Below are positions 19,559-28,609 of a stretch of DNA of 64,000 bases, in pieces. Origin of the DNA: Planctomycetota bacterium (GTDB lineage Bacteria; Planctomycetota; UBA1135; GCA-002748355); the NCBI GenBank assembly GCA_020638795.1, contig JACKHW010000002.1, positions 620,001-684,000 of the forward strand, read 5' to 3'. The stretch's first letter is position 1, and the number at the start of each line of letters is the position of its first letter. The notes below the pieces were generated by a model that was given only the letters and a program-made list of their open reading frames with translations, ran no database searches and was not told the origin of the DNA. The position numbers were made by a program, and so were the translations under genes.

Positions 19559-21784
19559 TCAACGCTGCGAGAGGATTCGATCGAACGTCGCGCTCGGTCG
19601 CATCGCTGCCGTCGCAAGGGCCGGATCGGGTCGGTAGTAGCCGCCGATATCGACGGGTTTTCCTTGAACGGAGCCCAGTTCGTCGAGGATCGCACGCTCA
19701 CTGGACTCGAGTGCATCCGCGATCGGTGCGAAGCGAGCCGCGAGTGCCGCATCGTCGCTCTGCTTGGCCAGGGCGCGTGCCCAGTATCGTGCGAGGAAGT
19801 AGTGGCTGCCGCGATTGTCGAGTTCTCCGGCCTTGCGCGAAGGAGCGCGGTTCTCGAGCAGATAGCTCGCGCTCGCTGCGTCGAGGGCCGCGCCGAGAAC
19901 GCGTGCGGCGGCGTGGTCGTAGCGGTCGGCGATGTGCTCGAACGATGCAGCCAGTGCGAGGAACTCGCCGAGCGAGTCCCATCGGAGGTGGTTCTCTTCG
20001 AGGAACTGTTGCACGTGCTTCGGCGCAGAACCGCCAGCACCCGTCTCGAAGAGGCCGCCGCCTTCCATCAGCGGAACTATCGATAGCATCTTCGCGCTCG
20101 TGCCGACCTCGAGGATCGGGAACAGGTCCGTCAGGTAGTCACGAAGCACGTTGCCCGTCACCGAGATCGTGTCTTCGCCGCGACGAATGCGCTCGAGCGA
20201 AAACTTCGTCGCCTCGATGGGCGACAGGATCGGGAACTCGAGACCCTTCGTGTCGTGCATCGCGAGGTACTTCTCGACCTTGGCGAGCAGATTGGCGTCG
20301 TGCGCACGCTCGCGATCGAGCCAGAATACGGCAGGGGTTCGCGTCGCTCGCGCGCGGGAGACCGCGAGCTTGACCCAGTCGACGATCGCCGCGTCCTTGG
20401 TCGTGCACATCCGCCAGATGTCGCCCTGCTCGACGGCATGCTCGGTCAGAATGGCGCCGCTCGCGTCCACGACGCGCACCGTGCCGGCCGATCGGATCTC
20501 GAAGGTCTTGTCGTGCGAACCGTACTCCTCAGCCTTCTGCGCCATGAGGCCGACGTTGGCCACGCTGCCGAGCGTCGTCGGATCGAGCGCGCCGTTCTTC
20601 TTGCAGTCTTCAATGACGGCGGCGTAGACACCGGCGTACGAGCGGTCGGGAATCACGGCCTTGGCGTCCTGGAGCTTGCCGGACGCGTTCCACATCTTGC
20701 CCGAGTCCCGGATCATCACGGGCATCGACGCATCGATGATGACGTCACTCGGCACGTGGAGGTTGGTGATGCCCTTGTCCGAATCGACCATCGCGAGGGC
20801 AGGGCCATTCGCGTACGCCGCGGCGATGTCGCGTTCGATGGCCTCGCGTTCGCCCGTCGGGAGTTGAGCGACCTTGGCCAGCATGCTTCCCCATCCCTGT
20901 CGCTCGTCCGCCCCGATGCGATCGAACGTCGAACCGTGCGCTGCGAAGACATCCGCGAAGAATGCGCGGACCGCGTATCCGAAGAGGATCGGGTCCGACA
21001 CCTTCATCATGGTCGCCTTGAGGTGGATCGAGAACAGGACGCCCTGCTCCTTCGCCTCGCGGACTTGATCGTCGAGGAACGACGTGAGCGCCGCGCGGCT
21101 GAGGAAAGTCGTGTCGACGATCTCGCCGCTCGTGAGTACGAGACCCTTCTTGAGCACAGTGGTGGAACCACCCGCATCGACGAGTTCGATCGTCGCCGTC
21201 GTGTCCGCTCCGATCGTCACCGACTTCTCGTTTCCGAAGAAGTCTCCGTGGGACATGCTCGCGACGTGGGCCTTGCTGTCCTTCGTCCACGGACCGTTGC
21301 GGGGCGGGTGCGCCCGCGCGTAGGCCTTGACGGCGGCCGGCGCGCGGCGATCGGAATTGCCTTCGCGCAGGACGGGGTTGACGGCGCTTCCTTTGACGCG
21401 GTCATAGCGCTCTTTGGCATCCTTCTCGGCATCCGTCGATGGCTCGTCGGGATACCCCGGAAGCGCGAACCCTTTGTCCTGGAGTTCGGCGATGGCCGCC
21501 TTCATCTGAGGGACCGAAGCGCTGATGTTCGGCAGCTTGACGATGTTCGCCTGCGGAGTCTTCGCGATGGCTCCGAGTTCGGCGAGGGCATCCGGCGTGC
21601 GCTGCGCAGCCGGAAGCAAGTCGGCGAAGCTCGCGAGGATCCGGCCAGCCAGAGAGATGTCCCGCGTCTCGATCGTGATCCCGGTGCCGCGAGCGAAGGC
21701 TTCGAGGATCGGGAGGAGCGAGTATGTCGCGAGGGCCGGCGCCTCGTCCGTGAACGTGTAGTGAATGATCGGTGAGTCGCTCAT
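19559..21784 (-). CDS. Monomeric NADP-dependent isocitrate dehydrogenase
   Basis: 741 residues, the size of the monomeric IDH family (about 740), which is unrelated in length to the common 420-residue dimeric enzyme. It oxidises isocitrate to 2-oxoglutarate and CO2 and reduces NADP+. The N terminus IIHYTFTDEAPALATYSLLP is family-typical, as are NIVKLPNISASVPQMKAAI, the substrate-region SAVNPVLREGNSDRRAP, ATMMKVSDPILFG, the Gly-rich MEGGGLFETGAGGSAPKHV and LDNRGSHYFLARYWA. It lies 37 bp downstream of pntB on the same strand, so NADPH formed here and by transhydrogenase is probably co-regulated. Confidence 0.94.
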   Translation of the reverse strand: MSDSPIIHYTFTDEAPALATYSLLPILEAFARGTGITIETRDISLAGRILASFADLLPAAQRTPDALAELGAIAKTPQANIVKLPNISASVPQMKAAIAELQDKGFALPGYPDEPSTDAEKDAKERYDRVKGSAVNPVLREGNSDRRAPAAVKAYARAHPPRNGPWTKDSKAHVASMSHGDFFGNEKSVTIGADTTATIELVDAGGSTTVLKKGLVLTSGEIVDTTFLSRAALTSFLDDQVREAKEQGVLFSIHLKATMMKVSDPILFGYAVRAFFADVFAAHGSTFDRIGADERQGWGSMLAKVAQLPTGEREAIERDIAAAYANGPALAMVDSDKGITNLHVPSDVIIDASMPVMIRDSGKMWNASGKLQDAKAVIPDRSYAGVYAAVIEDCKKNGALDPTTLGSVANVGLMAQKAEEYGSHDKTFEIRSAGTVRVVDASGAILTEHAVEQGDIWRMCTTKDAAIVDWVKLAVSRARATRTPAVFWLDRERAHDANLLAKVEKYLAMHDTKGLEFPILSPIEATKFSLERIRRGEDTISVTGNVLRDYLTDLFPILEVGTSAKMLSIVPLMEGGGLFETGAGGSAPKHVQQFLEENHLRWDSLGEFLALAASFEHIADRYDHAAARVLGAALDAASASYLLENRAPSRKAGELDNRGSHYFLARYWARALAKQSDDAALAARFAPIADALESSERAILDELGSVQGKPVDIGGYYRPDPALATAAMRPSATFDRILSQR

Positions 21785-21821
21785 CGCTCGCGAGTCCTGA
21801 TTGTGGTCACTTCAGCTCCGC

Positions 21822-23222
21822 TCAACTCCGCAGGGATGTGAGCAGTTGGTCGGATACTGCCTTCGCGTCGCCGAAGAGCATGTAGGTGTTGTCTTTGAAG
21901 AAGAGTGGGTTCTGCACGCCGGCATACCCGCTCGCCATGCTGCGCTTCATCACGACGACCATGCCGGCCTTCCAGACTTCGAGCACCGGCATACCCGCGA
22001 TCGGGCTGGCCGGATCGTCTTGTGCGCTGGGGTTGACGATGTCGTTGGCGCCGATCACGAGGACGATGTCCGTGTCGGGGAGGTCTTCGTTGATCTCGTC
22101 CATTTCGAGCACGATGTCGTAGGGGACACCTGCTTCGGCGAGGAGCACGTTCATGTGTCCAGGCAAGCGACCGGCGACCGGATGGATCGCGAAGCGTGCG
22201 TTGATGCCCTTGGACTTGAGGTGTCGCACCATCTCCGCGAGTGAGTGCTGTGCGTGCGCGACGGCCATCCCATAGCCAGGCACGATGACGACGCTTCTCG
22301 CTTCGCGCAGCTGGCGTGCGGTTTCGGCGATGTCGATCTCCTGGTGCTTGCCCGTGACTGCCGAACCCGACGAACTTCCACCTTCAGTTCCGAATCCGCC
22401 GAGGATGACGTTCCAGAGCGAACGATTCATGCCGCGGCACATGATGTAACTGAGGATCGCCCCGGAGCTGCCGACGAGTGCACCGACGATGATGAGCAAG
22501 TCGTTCGAAAGCATGAAGCCCGCGGCGGCAGCTGCCCAACCCGAGTAGCTGTTGAGCATCGAGACCACGACCGGCATGTCGGCGCCGCCGATGGCCATGA
22601 CGAGATGGAAGCCGAGCACGAGCGTGATTCCCGTACAGATCAGGAGCGGCACGAGGCCGTCCTCGATCGAGTGCGAACCGACGAACTCGATACCGAACCA
22701 GATCGTCGCGATCAGCATCGCGAGATTGAGCATGTGTCGAGCCGGCAGGAGCAGCGGCTTGCCGGACACGAGCCCTTGGAGCTTGAGGAACGCGACGATC
22801 GATCCCGAGAACGTGATCGAACCGATCGCGACGCCGACATAGATCTCGACGTCGTGCACGGCGCGCTCTGCGACAGTCGTGCCGACGTGCCCCGACAAGT
22901 GCTGTCCGATGCCGACGAGTACCGCCGCGGCCCCGACGAAACTGTGCAGGATCGCGACGAGTTGTGGCATCGCCGTCATCTGCACGCGGGCGGCGAGCGT
23001 AGCGCCGATCACGACTGCGGGCACGATCGCGACTGCGAGCATCGTGTACCCCGAGCCGTGCACCGCTTTGCTCGTCGTGACCGCGACGAGAGCGATCAGC
23101 ATGCCGATGACGCCGAAGAGATTGCCGCGCTGTGCGCTCTCCTGCTTGGCGAGACCGGCAAGGCTGAGGATGAACAGGATCGCGGCGACGATGTACGCCA
23201 CGGTGACGAAGTTTTCGTTCAT
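21822..23222 (-). CDS. pntB: NAD(P) transhydrogenase subunit beta
   Basis: 466 residues, the usual length. The first ~265 residues are the multi-helix membrane domain II (VAYIVAAILFILSLAGLA; MLIALVAVTTSKAVHG); the last ~170 are the NADP(H)-binding domain III with VPGYGMAVAHAQHSLAEM, FAIHPVAGRLPGHMNVLLAE, VIGANDIVNPSAQDDP and YAGVQNPLFF. The enzyme moves hydride between NAD(H) and NADP(H) coupled to proton translocation across the inner membrane. It starts 10 bp after the pntA stop. Confidence 0.96.
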   Translation of the reverse strand: MNENFVTVAYIVAAILFILSLAGLAKQESAQRGNLFGVIGMLIALVAVTTSKAVHGSGYTMLAVAIVPAVVIGATLAARVQMTAMPQLVAILHSFVGAAAVLVGIGQHLSGHVGTTVAERAVHDVEIYVGVAIGSITFSGSIVAFLKLQGLVSGKPLLLPARHMLNLAMLIATIWFGIEFVGSHSIEDGLVPLLICTGITLVLGFHLVMAIGGADMPVVVSMLNSYSGWAAAAAGFMLSNDLLIIVGALVGSSGAILSYIMCRGMNRSLWNVILGGFGTEGGSSSGSAVTGKHQEIDIAETARQLREARSVVIVPGYGMAVAHAQHSLAEMVRHLKSKGINARFAIHPVAGRLPGHMNVLLAEAGVPYDIVLEMDEINEDLPDTDIVLVIGANDIVNPSAQDDPASPIAGMPVLEVWKAGMVVVMKRSMASGYAGVQNPLFFKDNTYMLFGDAKAVSDQLLTSLRS

Positions 23223-23232
23223 GGCGTCCCCC

Positions 23233-24777
23233 TTACTTGCTGAACATGCCGAGCATGCGCTTGGTGACGAGGAAGCCGCCCGCGATGTTGATCATCGCGA
23301 TGCACACCGCGATCGCGCCGAGAATCGTCGTCGAGGTGGAGTCCCCGGAGAGTTGGAGGATGCCGCCGATGATGATGATGCCGCTGATGGCATTCGTCAC
23401 GCTCATGAGCGGTGTGTGCAGTGCGGGGGTCACGTTCCAGATGACTTGCCAACCCACGAAGATCGCGAGCACGAAGACCGTGAAGTGGCTGAGGAACGAC
23501 TGCGGTGCGAACTGGGCGATCGCCACGGCAGCGGCGAGCGCGAAGAGCGCGAGCACGATCCCGCGCGCTGGGCCCGCTTCCTTCTGAACGGTGACCGTTC
23601 CGCGGGAGTGGACGCCGGAGCCGTCCTTCGCCTTCGCCGTCGCATCCTGCGGGATATCGAGTTTTGGAGGTGGCCACGTGATCTCGCCCGCATTCGTCAC
23701 GAGGGCGCCACGCAGGACCTCGTCGTCTAGGTTCGGCGCGAACTTGCCGTCGTCGTCGAGCATGGACTCGAGTAGATTGACGACGGTCGACGAGTAGAGC
23801 CAGCTCGATTGCAGAGCCATGCGGCTCACGAGATCGGTCGCACCGACGATGCGGACGCCGTGCTCGGTGATCGTTGCTCCGGGTTTGGTGAGCGAGCAGT
23901 TGCCGCCTTGTTGTGCGGCCAAGTCGACGATGACGGAACCTTCCCGCATGCTCTTGACCATGCCCGCCGTGATCAGGCGAGGAGCCGGTTTCCCGGGGAT
24001 GAGCGCGGTCGTGATGATGATGTCGACTTCCATCGCCTGTTGGGCGAAGAGCGCCATCTCGGCCTCGATGAACGCTGCGCTCATCTCCTTCGCGTAGCCG
24101 CCTTCACCAGCACCGTCTTCTTCGAAGTCGAGTTCGAGGAACTCGGCGCCCATGCTCTCGACCTGTTCCTTGACGGCTGGCCTCGTATCGAACGCGCGCA
24201 CGATCGCACCGAGGCCGCGCGCGGCGCCGATCGCCGCGAGACCGGCGACACCGCCGCCGATCACGAGCACTTTGGCCGGGCGGACCTTGCCGGCTGCCGT
24301 GATCTGGCCCGACATCAAGCGCGGGTAGGCGTTCGCCGCTTCGATCACGGAGCGATACCCTGCGAGGTTCGCCATCGCGCTCAGCGCGTCCATCTTCTGC
24401 GCGCGCGAAATGCGAGGCACGGCATCCATCGAGAACGCCATGACCTTCCTCTTCGCGAGAGCCTGGAGCAGCTCTGGATTCTGCGCTGGCCACAAGAAAC
24501 CGATCAGCGCGGCGCCGCTCTTCATCAGCTCGACTTCGCGCTTGGTCGGTGCGTCGACCTTGAGCACGATGTCGGCACGAGACCAGAGCGCGGTCGCATC
24601 GTCGACGAGCTGTGCACCGGCTTCGATGTACTGCTGGTCTTGATGTTCGGCCTTGTTGCCTGCGCCCTTCTCGACGATGACGTCGAAGCCCATCTTGCAC
24701 AGTCGGACGACCGTGCGCGGTGTAGCGGCGACCCGCTTCTCCGAAGGGTCCTGTTCCGTCGGAATTCCTACGATCAT
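23233..24777 (-). CDS. pntA: NAD(P) transhydrogenase subunit alpha
   Basis: 514 residues from the ATG at 24777 (MIVGIPTEQDPSEKRVAATP); an upstream same-frame extension to 24951 is low-complexity and rejected. Residues 1-380 are the NAD(H)-binding domain I related to alanine dehydrogenase, with PRISRAQKMDALSAMANLAG, the nucleotide motif VIGGGVAGLAAIGAARGLGA and DIIITTALIPGKPAPRLIT. Residues ~420-510 contain about four membrane helices (FVLAIFVGWQVIWNVTPALH; SGIIIIGGIL), so this is the full-length alpha subunit as in E. coli rather than the split PntAA/PntAB form. First gene of the pntA-pntB-idh unit. Confidence 0.96.
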   Translation of the reverse strand: MIVGIPTEQDPSEKRVAATPRTVVRLCKMGFDVIVEKGAGNKAEHQDQQYIEAGAQLVDDATALWSRADIVLKVDAPTKREVELMKSGAALIGFLWPAQNPELLQALAKRKVMAFSMDAVPRISRAQKMDALSAMANLAGYRSVIEAANAYPRLMSGQITAAGKVRPAKVLVIGGGVAGLAAIGAARGLGAIVRAFDTRPAVKEQVESMGAEFLELDFEEDGAGEGGYAKEMSAAFIEAEMALFAQQAMEVDIIITTALIPGKPAPRLITAGMVKSMREGSVIVDLAAQQGGNCSLTKPGATITEHGVRIVGATDLVSRMALQSSWLYSSTVVNLLESMLDDDGKFAPNLDDEVLRGALVTNAGEITWPPPKLDIPQDATAKAKDGSGVHSRGTVTVQKEAGPARGIVLALFALAAAVAIAQFAPQSFLSHFTVFVLAIFVGWQVIWNVTPALHTPLMSVTNAISGIIIIGGILQLSGDSTSTTILGAIAVCIAMINIAGGFLVTKRMLGMFSK

Positions 24778-24986
24778 GGATCTCTCTGCGACGATTCTGA
24801 TGGGCACTCTTGTAGCGAGTTGCCGCGCTCGATCGAATCCTCGCTGCGTCTTTGCTCGTGTTTTCTCGCGTTGCGCGGCGCGATGCACGCTCGAGAGGGA
24901 GACCGAAACTCGGACTCGGACAGAAAGTCGCGGCAACCCGGTTGTTGACAATGCGCGCCGTCAGCGAGTGCGACGGGTGCGCAGTT

Positions 24987-25346
24987 TCAGTCGTGCGTGG
25001 CGTCGTGATAGAAGACGCACTTCATGGGACTCCAGTGCTCACCGGGTCGAGCCGTCGTAATCGGCTCTTGGCACGGGTCGGTGACCTGCCACCAGCGCAG
25101 GGTTTCCTCATCCTGGGCCATCGCGCGCATGTCGGCTTCGTGGTCGTCGCCGACGTATTCGTAGTACGCGAAGAGGAAGTGTTGTCCCGGCTCGAGTTCG
25201 GCGACGAAGATCGAGTAGTTGCGGATGTTCGACCGCGTGATCTGCGCGAGTACGCCTGGCCACGTGTCTGCGTGCAGTCGTTCGTACTCGGCGAGCTTCT
25301 CGCGCTTGACGCGAATGACGAACCCGTAGCGTTGGACTCCACTCAC
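24987..25346 (-). CDS. L-rhamnose mutarotase family protein
   Basis: 119 residues from the GTG at 25346, which overlaps the preceding stop (GTGA, 25343-25346). The RhaM pattern is clear: YGFVIRVKREKLAEYERLHA, TWPGVLAQITRSNIRNYSIF, FLFAYYEYVGDDHEADM and WWQVTDPCQEPI. RhaM interconverts alpha and beta anomers of L-rhamnose. No rhamnose isomerase, kinase or aldolase is nearby, so the substrate might be another 6-deoxy sugar. Being translationally coupled to a secreted lectin-like protein hints at use of an external sugar, but that is inference. A longer start at 25535 falls inside the upstream gene and is rejected. Confidence 0.82.
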   Translation of the reverse strand: MSGVQRYGFVIRVKREKLAEYERLHADTWPGVLAQITRSNIRNYSIFVAELEPGQHFLFAYYEYVGDDHEADMRAMAQDEETLRWWQVTDPCQEPITTARPGEHWSPMKCVFYHDATHD

Positions 25347-26224
25347 TTCTGCAACCCGTAGTCGTGCGCGATTCCGATTGCGGGTGCGTTCGAGACGTCG
25401 ACAGCCTCGAAGTAGAGCGACACACCCTGCAGCGCCGTGAGGTTCGACGGATACGTGAGGCTCGTCGAGTTGCGCCCCGCGGCGTCGGTCACCGCAGCGA
25501 AGAACGGCAACGTCGTCGCGAGGTCCAACGTCCACGTACCACCGAACCCGGGGATCGTCAGTGCTGGACCGGTCTTGGGGGCGAGGAAGATGCCGACTGG
25601 AACGTTCGCGCTTCCTTGGATCCCGAGACTGACGGTCTTACCCGGCTTGCGGTCGCCATAGATCGCGAACGACGGCCCTGGCGCGACGCGCAATGCGACA
25701 TCGTCGACGTAGCTGCGCGGCGTTCGTCCACGGAGGGCTGCATACGGACGGTCGAAGCGCAACTCGAACGTCTGCGTACCGCCGGCCGTCAACAGGAAAC
25801 GCTCGCAGATCACGCTGCGTGTGACTGTGGTTGTTGGTACCGAACCCCAGGCGTGCTTCGCGCGCTCGACGCCACCGATCCAGACGCTGATCGTGCCACC
25901 GTCGTTGTTGAAGCCTGGCGCGTCCATCGCGACGGAGAGATGGATCTCGAACCAACCCGCGGGGAGCACGAGGTTCTGCTTCAGCACGTAGGGCGGCTGC
26001 ACCGTGCTATTGAGTTGGTAGCCCGGATTGACGCCGAAGGCGGAGCTCGCTGCGAGCCCGGTCGTGTCGAAGGACTCGACCAACGGAGCATCGCAGCCTC
26101 CGCTCGCGGTCCAGCCTGTGAGGCCCGATGCGAAGTCGCCGTTCTGGACCCAGTTCTGTTGGGCGAACGACGGAGCCGCGATGGCCGCGGTGGCGAGAAT
26201 GGTGCAGGCGATCTTCGGAAACAT
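25343..26224 (-). CDS. Secreted lectin-like (carbohydrate-binding-module-like) protein
   Basis: 293 residues from the ATG at 26224 with a signal peptide (CTILATAAIAAPSFAQ). The mature start VQNGDFASGLTGWTASGG is the typical opening of jelly-roll carbohydrate-binding or DUF642-like domains, and the first ~170 residues continue as a beta sandwich (TFELRFDRPYAALRG, SYVDDVALRV). The last ~110 residues (FAIYGDRKPGKTVSLGIQGS, PVGIFLAP, LQGVSLYFEAVDVS) look like a Cys-free version of the C-terminal module seen in other secreted proteins of this window. An alternative ATG at 26254 lies inside a hairpin. Exact ligand unknown. Confidence 0.7.
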   Translation of the reverse strand: MFPKIACTILATAAIAAPSFAQQNWVQNGDFASGLTGWTASGGCDAPLVESFDTTGLAASSAFGVNPGYQLNSTVQPPYVLKQNLVLPAGWFEIHLSVAMDAPGFNNDGGTISVWIGGVERAKHAWGSVPTTTVTRSVICERFLLTAGGTQTFELRFDRPYAALRGRTPRSYVDDVALRVAPGPSFAIYGDRKPGKTVSLGIQGSANVPVGIFLAPKTGPALTIPGFGGTWTLDLATTLPFFAAVTDAAGRNSTSLTYPSNLTALQGVSLYFEAVDVSNAPAIGIAHDYGLQK

Positions 26225-26227
26225 GCG

Positions 26228-26269
26228 TCGACCTCGGGTTCGATGATCGCGCATCGTACCCGAGGTCGA
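26228..26269 (-). promoter_or_regulatory. Intercistronic hairpin that buries the ribosome-binding site
   Basis: A 42-nt inverted repeat has outer arms of 12 bp (TCGACCTCGGGT and its complement), a single T-T mismatch, and inner arms CGATG/CATCG around a 6-nt loop. It ends 3 nt before the ATG at 26224. On the transcribed minus strand the only Shine-Dalgarno-like GAGG of that gene is inside the outer stem, so folding would hide it. There is no U-run, so simple termination is unlikely. Confidence 0.5.
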
Positions 26270-26281
26270 AGCCCCGGTGTG

Positions 26282-28609
26282 TCAGCGGACGACGACTTCG
26301 AGTCCGCCCGACATCGACCACTCGAACAGCGAGCCGCGGTCGAGGATCAGCGCTTGCATCGTGAGGCTGCCCGTGGTCACCGTCGAAGGGATCACGAGAG
26401 GCACGGAGAACTTCCCTTCACCAGGCGCGGTTCCCGACAACGGGATCGGCGGGCTGATCAGGAGCACTGGGTCGATACGCAACGCACAACCGCGAGGCAG
26501 CATCGTCAGCGCGCGATTCGCGCCAAAGAGCAGGACGCCGACGCTACCGCCGAGGCCGTAGTCGAGGTCGAGCGTGATCGTGTTTCCGGGCTTCGGGCAG
26601 CCGGTTCCGGTCAGGACCGGGAGGAACTTGCCCGTGCCTTGGCATCCGAAGCCGTAGCTCGTGATCTCGCCCTGGCAGCTCGCCGAGCCGACGGCGATCG
26701 TGATCGTCGCGAGGTTGGAGTCGACCTTGGTGTCGTTCGCGGCGAACGTGAACGAGTCCGTGCCAACGTAGCCGGGCTCGGCGGTGTAGGTCGCTTTGTT
26801 GTTCTGGATCGCGACCTTGCCATGTAGGGACTGTGTGACGATGCGATACGTCAGCGGGTCGCTGTCGCCATCGGTCGCCGCGAGCGTGACGGCGAGCGGC
26901 ACGTCGTTGGGCGTCGACAGCGTCTGCGATTGGGCGGCCGGCACCTGGTTGTTGATGCGGTTGTCGTTCGTCGGGCCGTTATGGCAGGTGTAGCAACCGA
27001 TCTCCTGGCCACGGAAGAACGTCTTGGTGCCGAACTTCGTGGCATACGTGCGATCGCCCTGGGCACGCGACAGGACCGTGCCGCGCGAGTTCGCGCCGTG
27101 GCAGGCCTGGCACGAAGCGAGGTTGGCCTTGGCGAAGTCCCCGTGCTTGTCCGCCGCCCATGCATTGGACACGGCGTGCATGCCGTGTGGGCCGCTCATG
27201 AGTTGACGGTCCTCGAGGTTCGCGTGGCACGAGCTGCAATCGGTGATCGTACCGATGTGACCCTGCGTCTTGAGGCTGAGCTCGTTGTCGTTGACGTACG
27301 GCGAGGGGTAGATCGCGTGCGGTGGACCGTGGCAAGCCGCACACTGCATGTCCCCGTGGCCCTTCGAGAAGCGATACAGGCTCACGCCGGGTGCCGGCGT
27401 GTTCGGGTTGGTCGCGAAGAGCTGCGACGCCGGATTGCGACGCTGCCCGTTGGTGTCGAAGACGTTCGTGTAGCGAATCTCGCCGCTGTTCGTCGTCGCG
27501 CTTCCCGTGTGGCAGTTCTGGCAGGCCGGTTCGTCGAACCAGCCTGCGCGACCCGTCTTGCCGACGTCTTCCATGTCGCCGTGGCATGACTGGCATTCCA
27601 TCGCGAACTGACCATCGGCGCCGACTGCCGTGCCCATCGCGCCACGCAGGCACTTGGTCTCGTGACCGGGGTGACAGACGTAGCAGCTTGCACGCGTCGT
27701 GATCTCGTCGAGCTGCTTGCCCGAGACGTCGATCACGCCTGCGTGCCCGTCGTGCATTGCCACGGTCAGCGGCGAGATGCCTTGGTAGCCGAGTCCGGGT
27801 TGTGCGTTGGATTCGTGACAGTGATGACAGAGGATCGCGATGCCGTCGGTCACGACGGTTTCGTACAGTCCGAGCGCGTTGTAGCCCTTGGCCTTGAGTG
27901 CGTCCTTGTAGATCGTGCGACGGATGTTGCGCTGATCGTGGAGGCGCAGGATGTTGAGGCGGTTGTCTCGAAGCGGATTGGAGTCGAATGCCCAACCGAC
28001 GTCGGGCATCGCCATCGGGTTCTGTCCCGAGGCATGGCAGCGGTCACAGCGTAATTCGTTGGACGTCGGTACCACCGCGACCGTGCTCGCGACGACGTTG
28101 TTGTTGGTGTCGGTCGCGAGGTATTCGAAGAGCGGGTAAGGGTTCTGCTTCTTGTTGTCGTCGAGCGGCGTGACGGGCAGGCCTTCGGCCGTGAACCACT
28201 TGAACGTCGTGTCGTACGGCATCGGCTGCGGCGTGTTGGCAATGCCGGGCATCTTGGTGCCGGTGAGTCCTACGTCGGGTGGAATCGTGATGCCGTAGAG
28301 TGCCTTGACGTGATCCCAGAAATTCGTCTTGCCGATCGAGGTCGTGTTGATCGAGCCCGACTTGTCCGCGATACCGCGGAACGACAACTGGTAGACACCT
28401 GGTGTTTGGAGTTTGCCTCCGATGATCACGTGCGCGTGCGACGTGTTGAATGGCGGCAAGATCGTGAACACGGAGAAGTCGGGATCGATGCAGTGCATCC
28501 CGAGGTCGTTCCACGCGAGAACTCTGTTACCGGATGTTTGCGCGAACGACGTTCGCGCAAAACCCGTCAGTGCGAGGGTGAGCGTCGTGATGATGCTGAC
28601 GCGTTTCAT
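26282..28609 (-). CDS. Exported nonahaem cytochrome c with Ig-like and C-terminal surface module
   Basis: 775 residues with a signal peptide (SIITTLTLALTGFARTSFAQ) and a GGAGG ribosome site 7 nt upstream. Nine haem motifs are seen in the order CDRCH, CHHCH, CYVCH, CQSCH, CQNCH, CAACH, CSSCH, CQACH, CYTCH (about residues 185-555). After them comes a cadherin/VCBS-like Ig domain (LAATDGDSDPLTYRIVTQS, AEPGYVGTDSFTFAANDTK) and then a ~120-residue module beginning YGFGCQGTG that is shared with other secreted proteins here. The N-terminal WNDLGMHCIDPDFSVF segment is seen in other planctomycete-type multihaem proteins. An outer-surface electron-transfer role is inferred; oxidant and reductant are unknown. 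Confidence 0.85.
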   Translation of the reverse strand: MKRVSIITTLTLALTGFARTSFAQTSGNRVLAWNDLGMHCIDPDFSVFTILPPFNTSHAHVIIGGKLQTPGVYQLSFRGIADKSGSINTTSIGKTNFWDHVKALYGITIPPDVGLTGTKMPGIANTPQPMPYDTTFKWFTAEGLPVTPLDDNKKQNPYPLFEYLATDTNNNVVASTVAVVPTSNELRCDRCHASGQNPMAMPDVGWAFDSNPLRDNRLNILRLHDQRNIRRTIYKDALKAKGYNALGLYETVVTDGIAILCHHCHESNAQPGLGYQGISPLTVAMHDGHAGVIDVSGKQLDEITTRASCYVCHPGHETKCLRGAMGTAVGADGQFAMECQSCHGDMEDVGKTGRAGWFDEPACQNCHTGSATTNSGEIRYTNVFDTNGQRRNPASQLFATNPNTPAPGVSLYRFSKGHGDMQCAACHGPPHAIYPSPYVNDNELSLKTQGHIGTITDCSSCHANLEDRQLMSGPHGMHAVSNAWAADKHGDFAKANLASCQACHGANSRGTVLSRAQGDRTYATKFGTKTFFRGQEIGCYTCHNGPTNDNRINNQVPAAQSQTLSTPNDVPLAVTLAATDGDSDPLTYRIVTQSLHGKVAIQNNKATYTAEPGYVGTDSFTFAANDTKVDSNLATITIAVGSASCQGEITSYGFGCQGTGKFLPVLTGTGCPKPGNTITLDLDYGLGGSVGVLLFGANRALTMLPRGCALRIDPVLLISPPIPLSGTAPGEGKFSVPLVIPSTVTTGSLTMQALILDRGSLFEWSMSGGLEVVVR

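Noticed and set aside
20255..21775. 506-codon plus-strand ORF opposite isocitrate dehydrogenase
   Set aside because: Antisense shadow; the IDH frame matches its family end to end.
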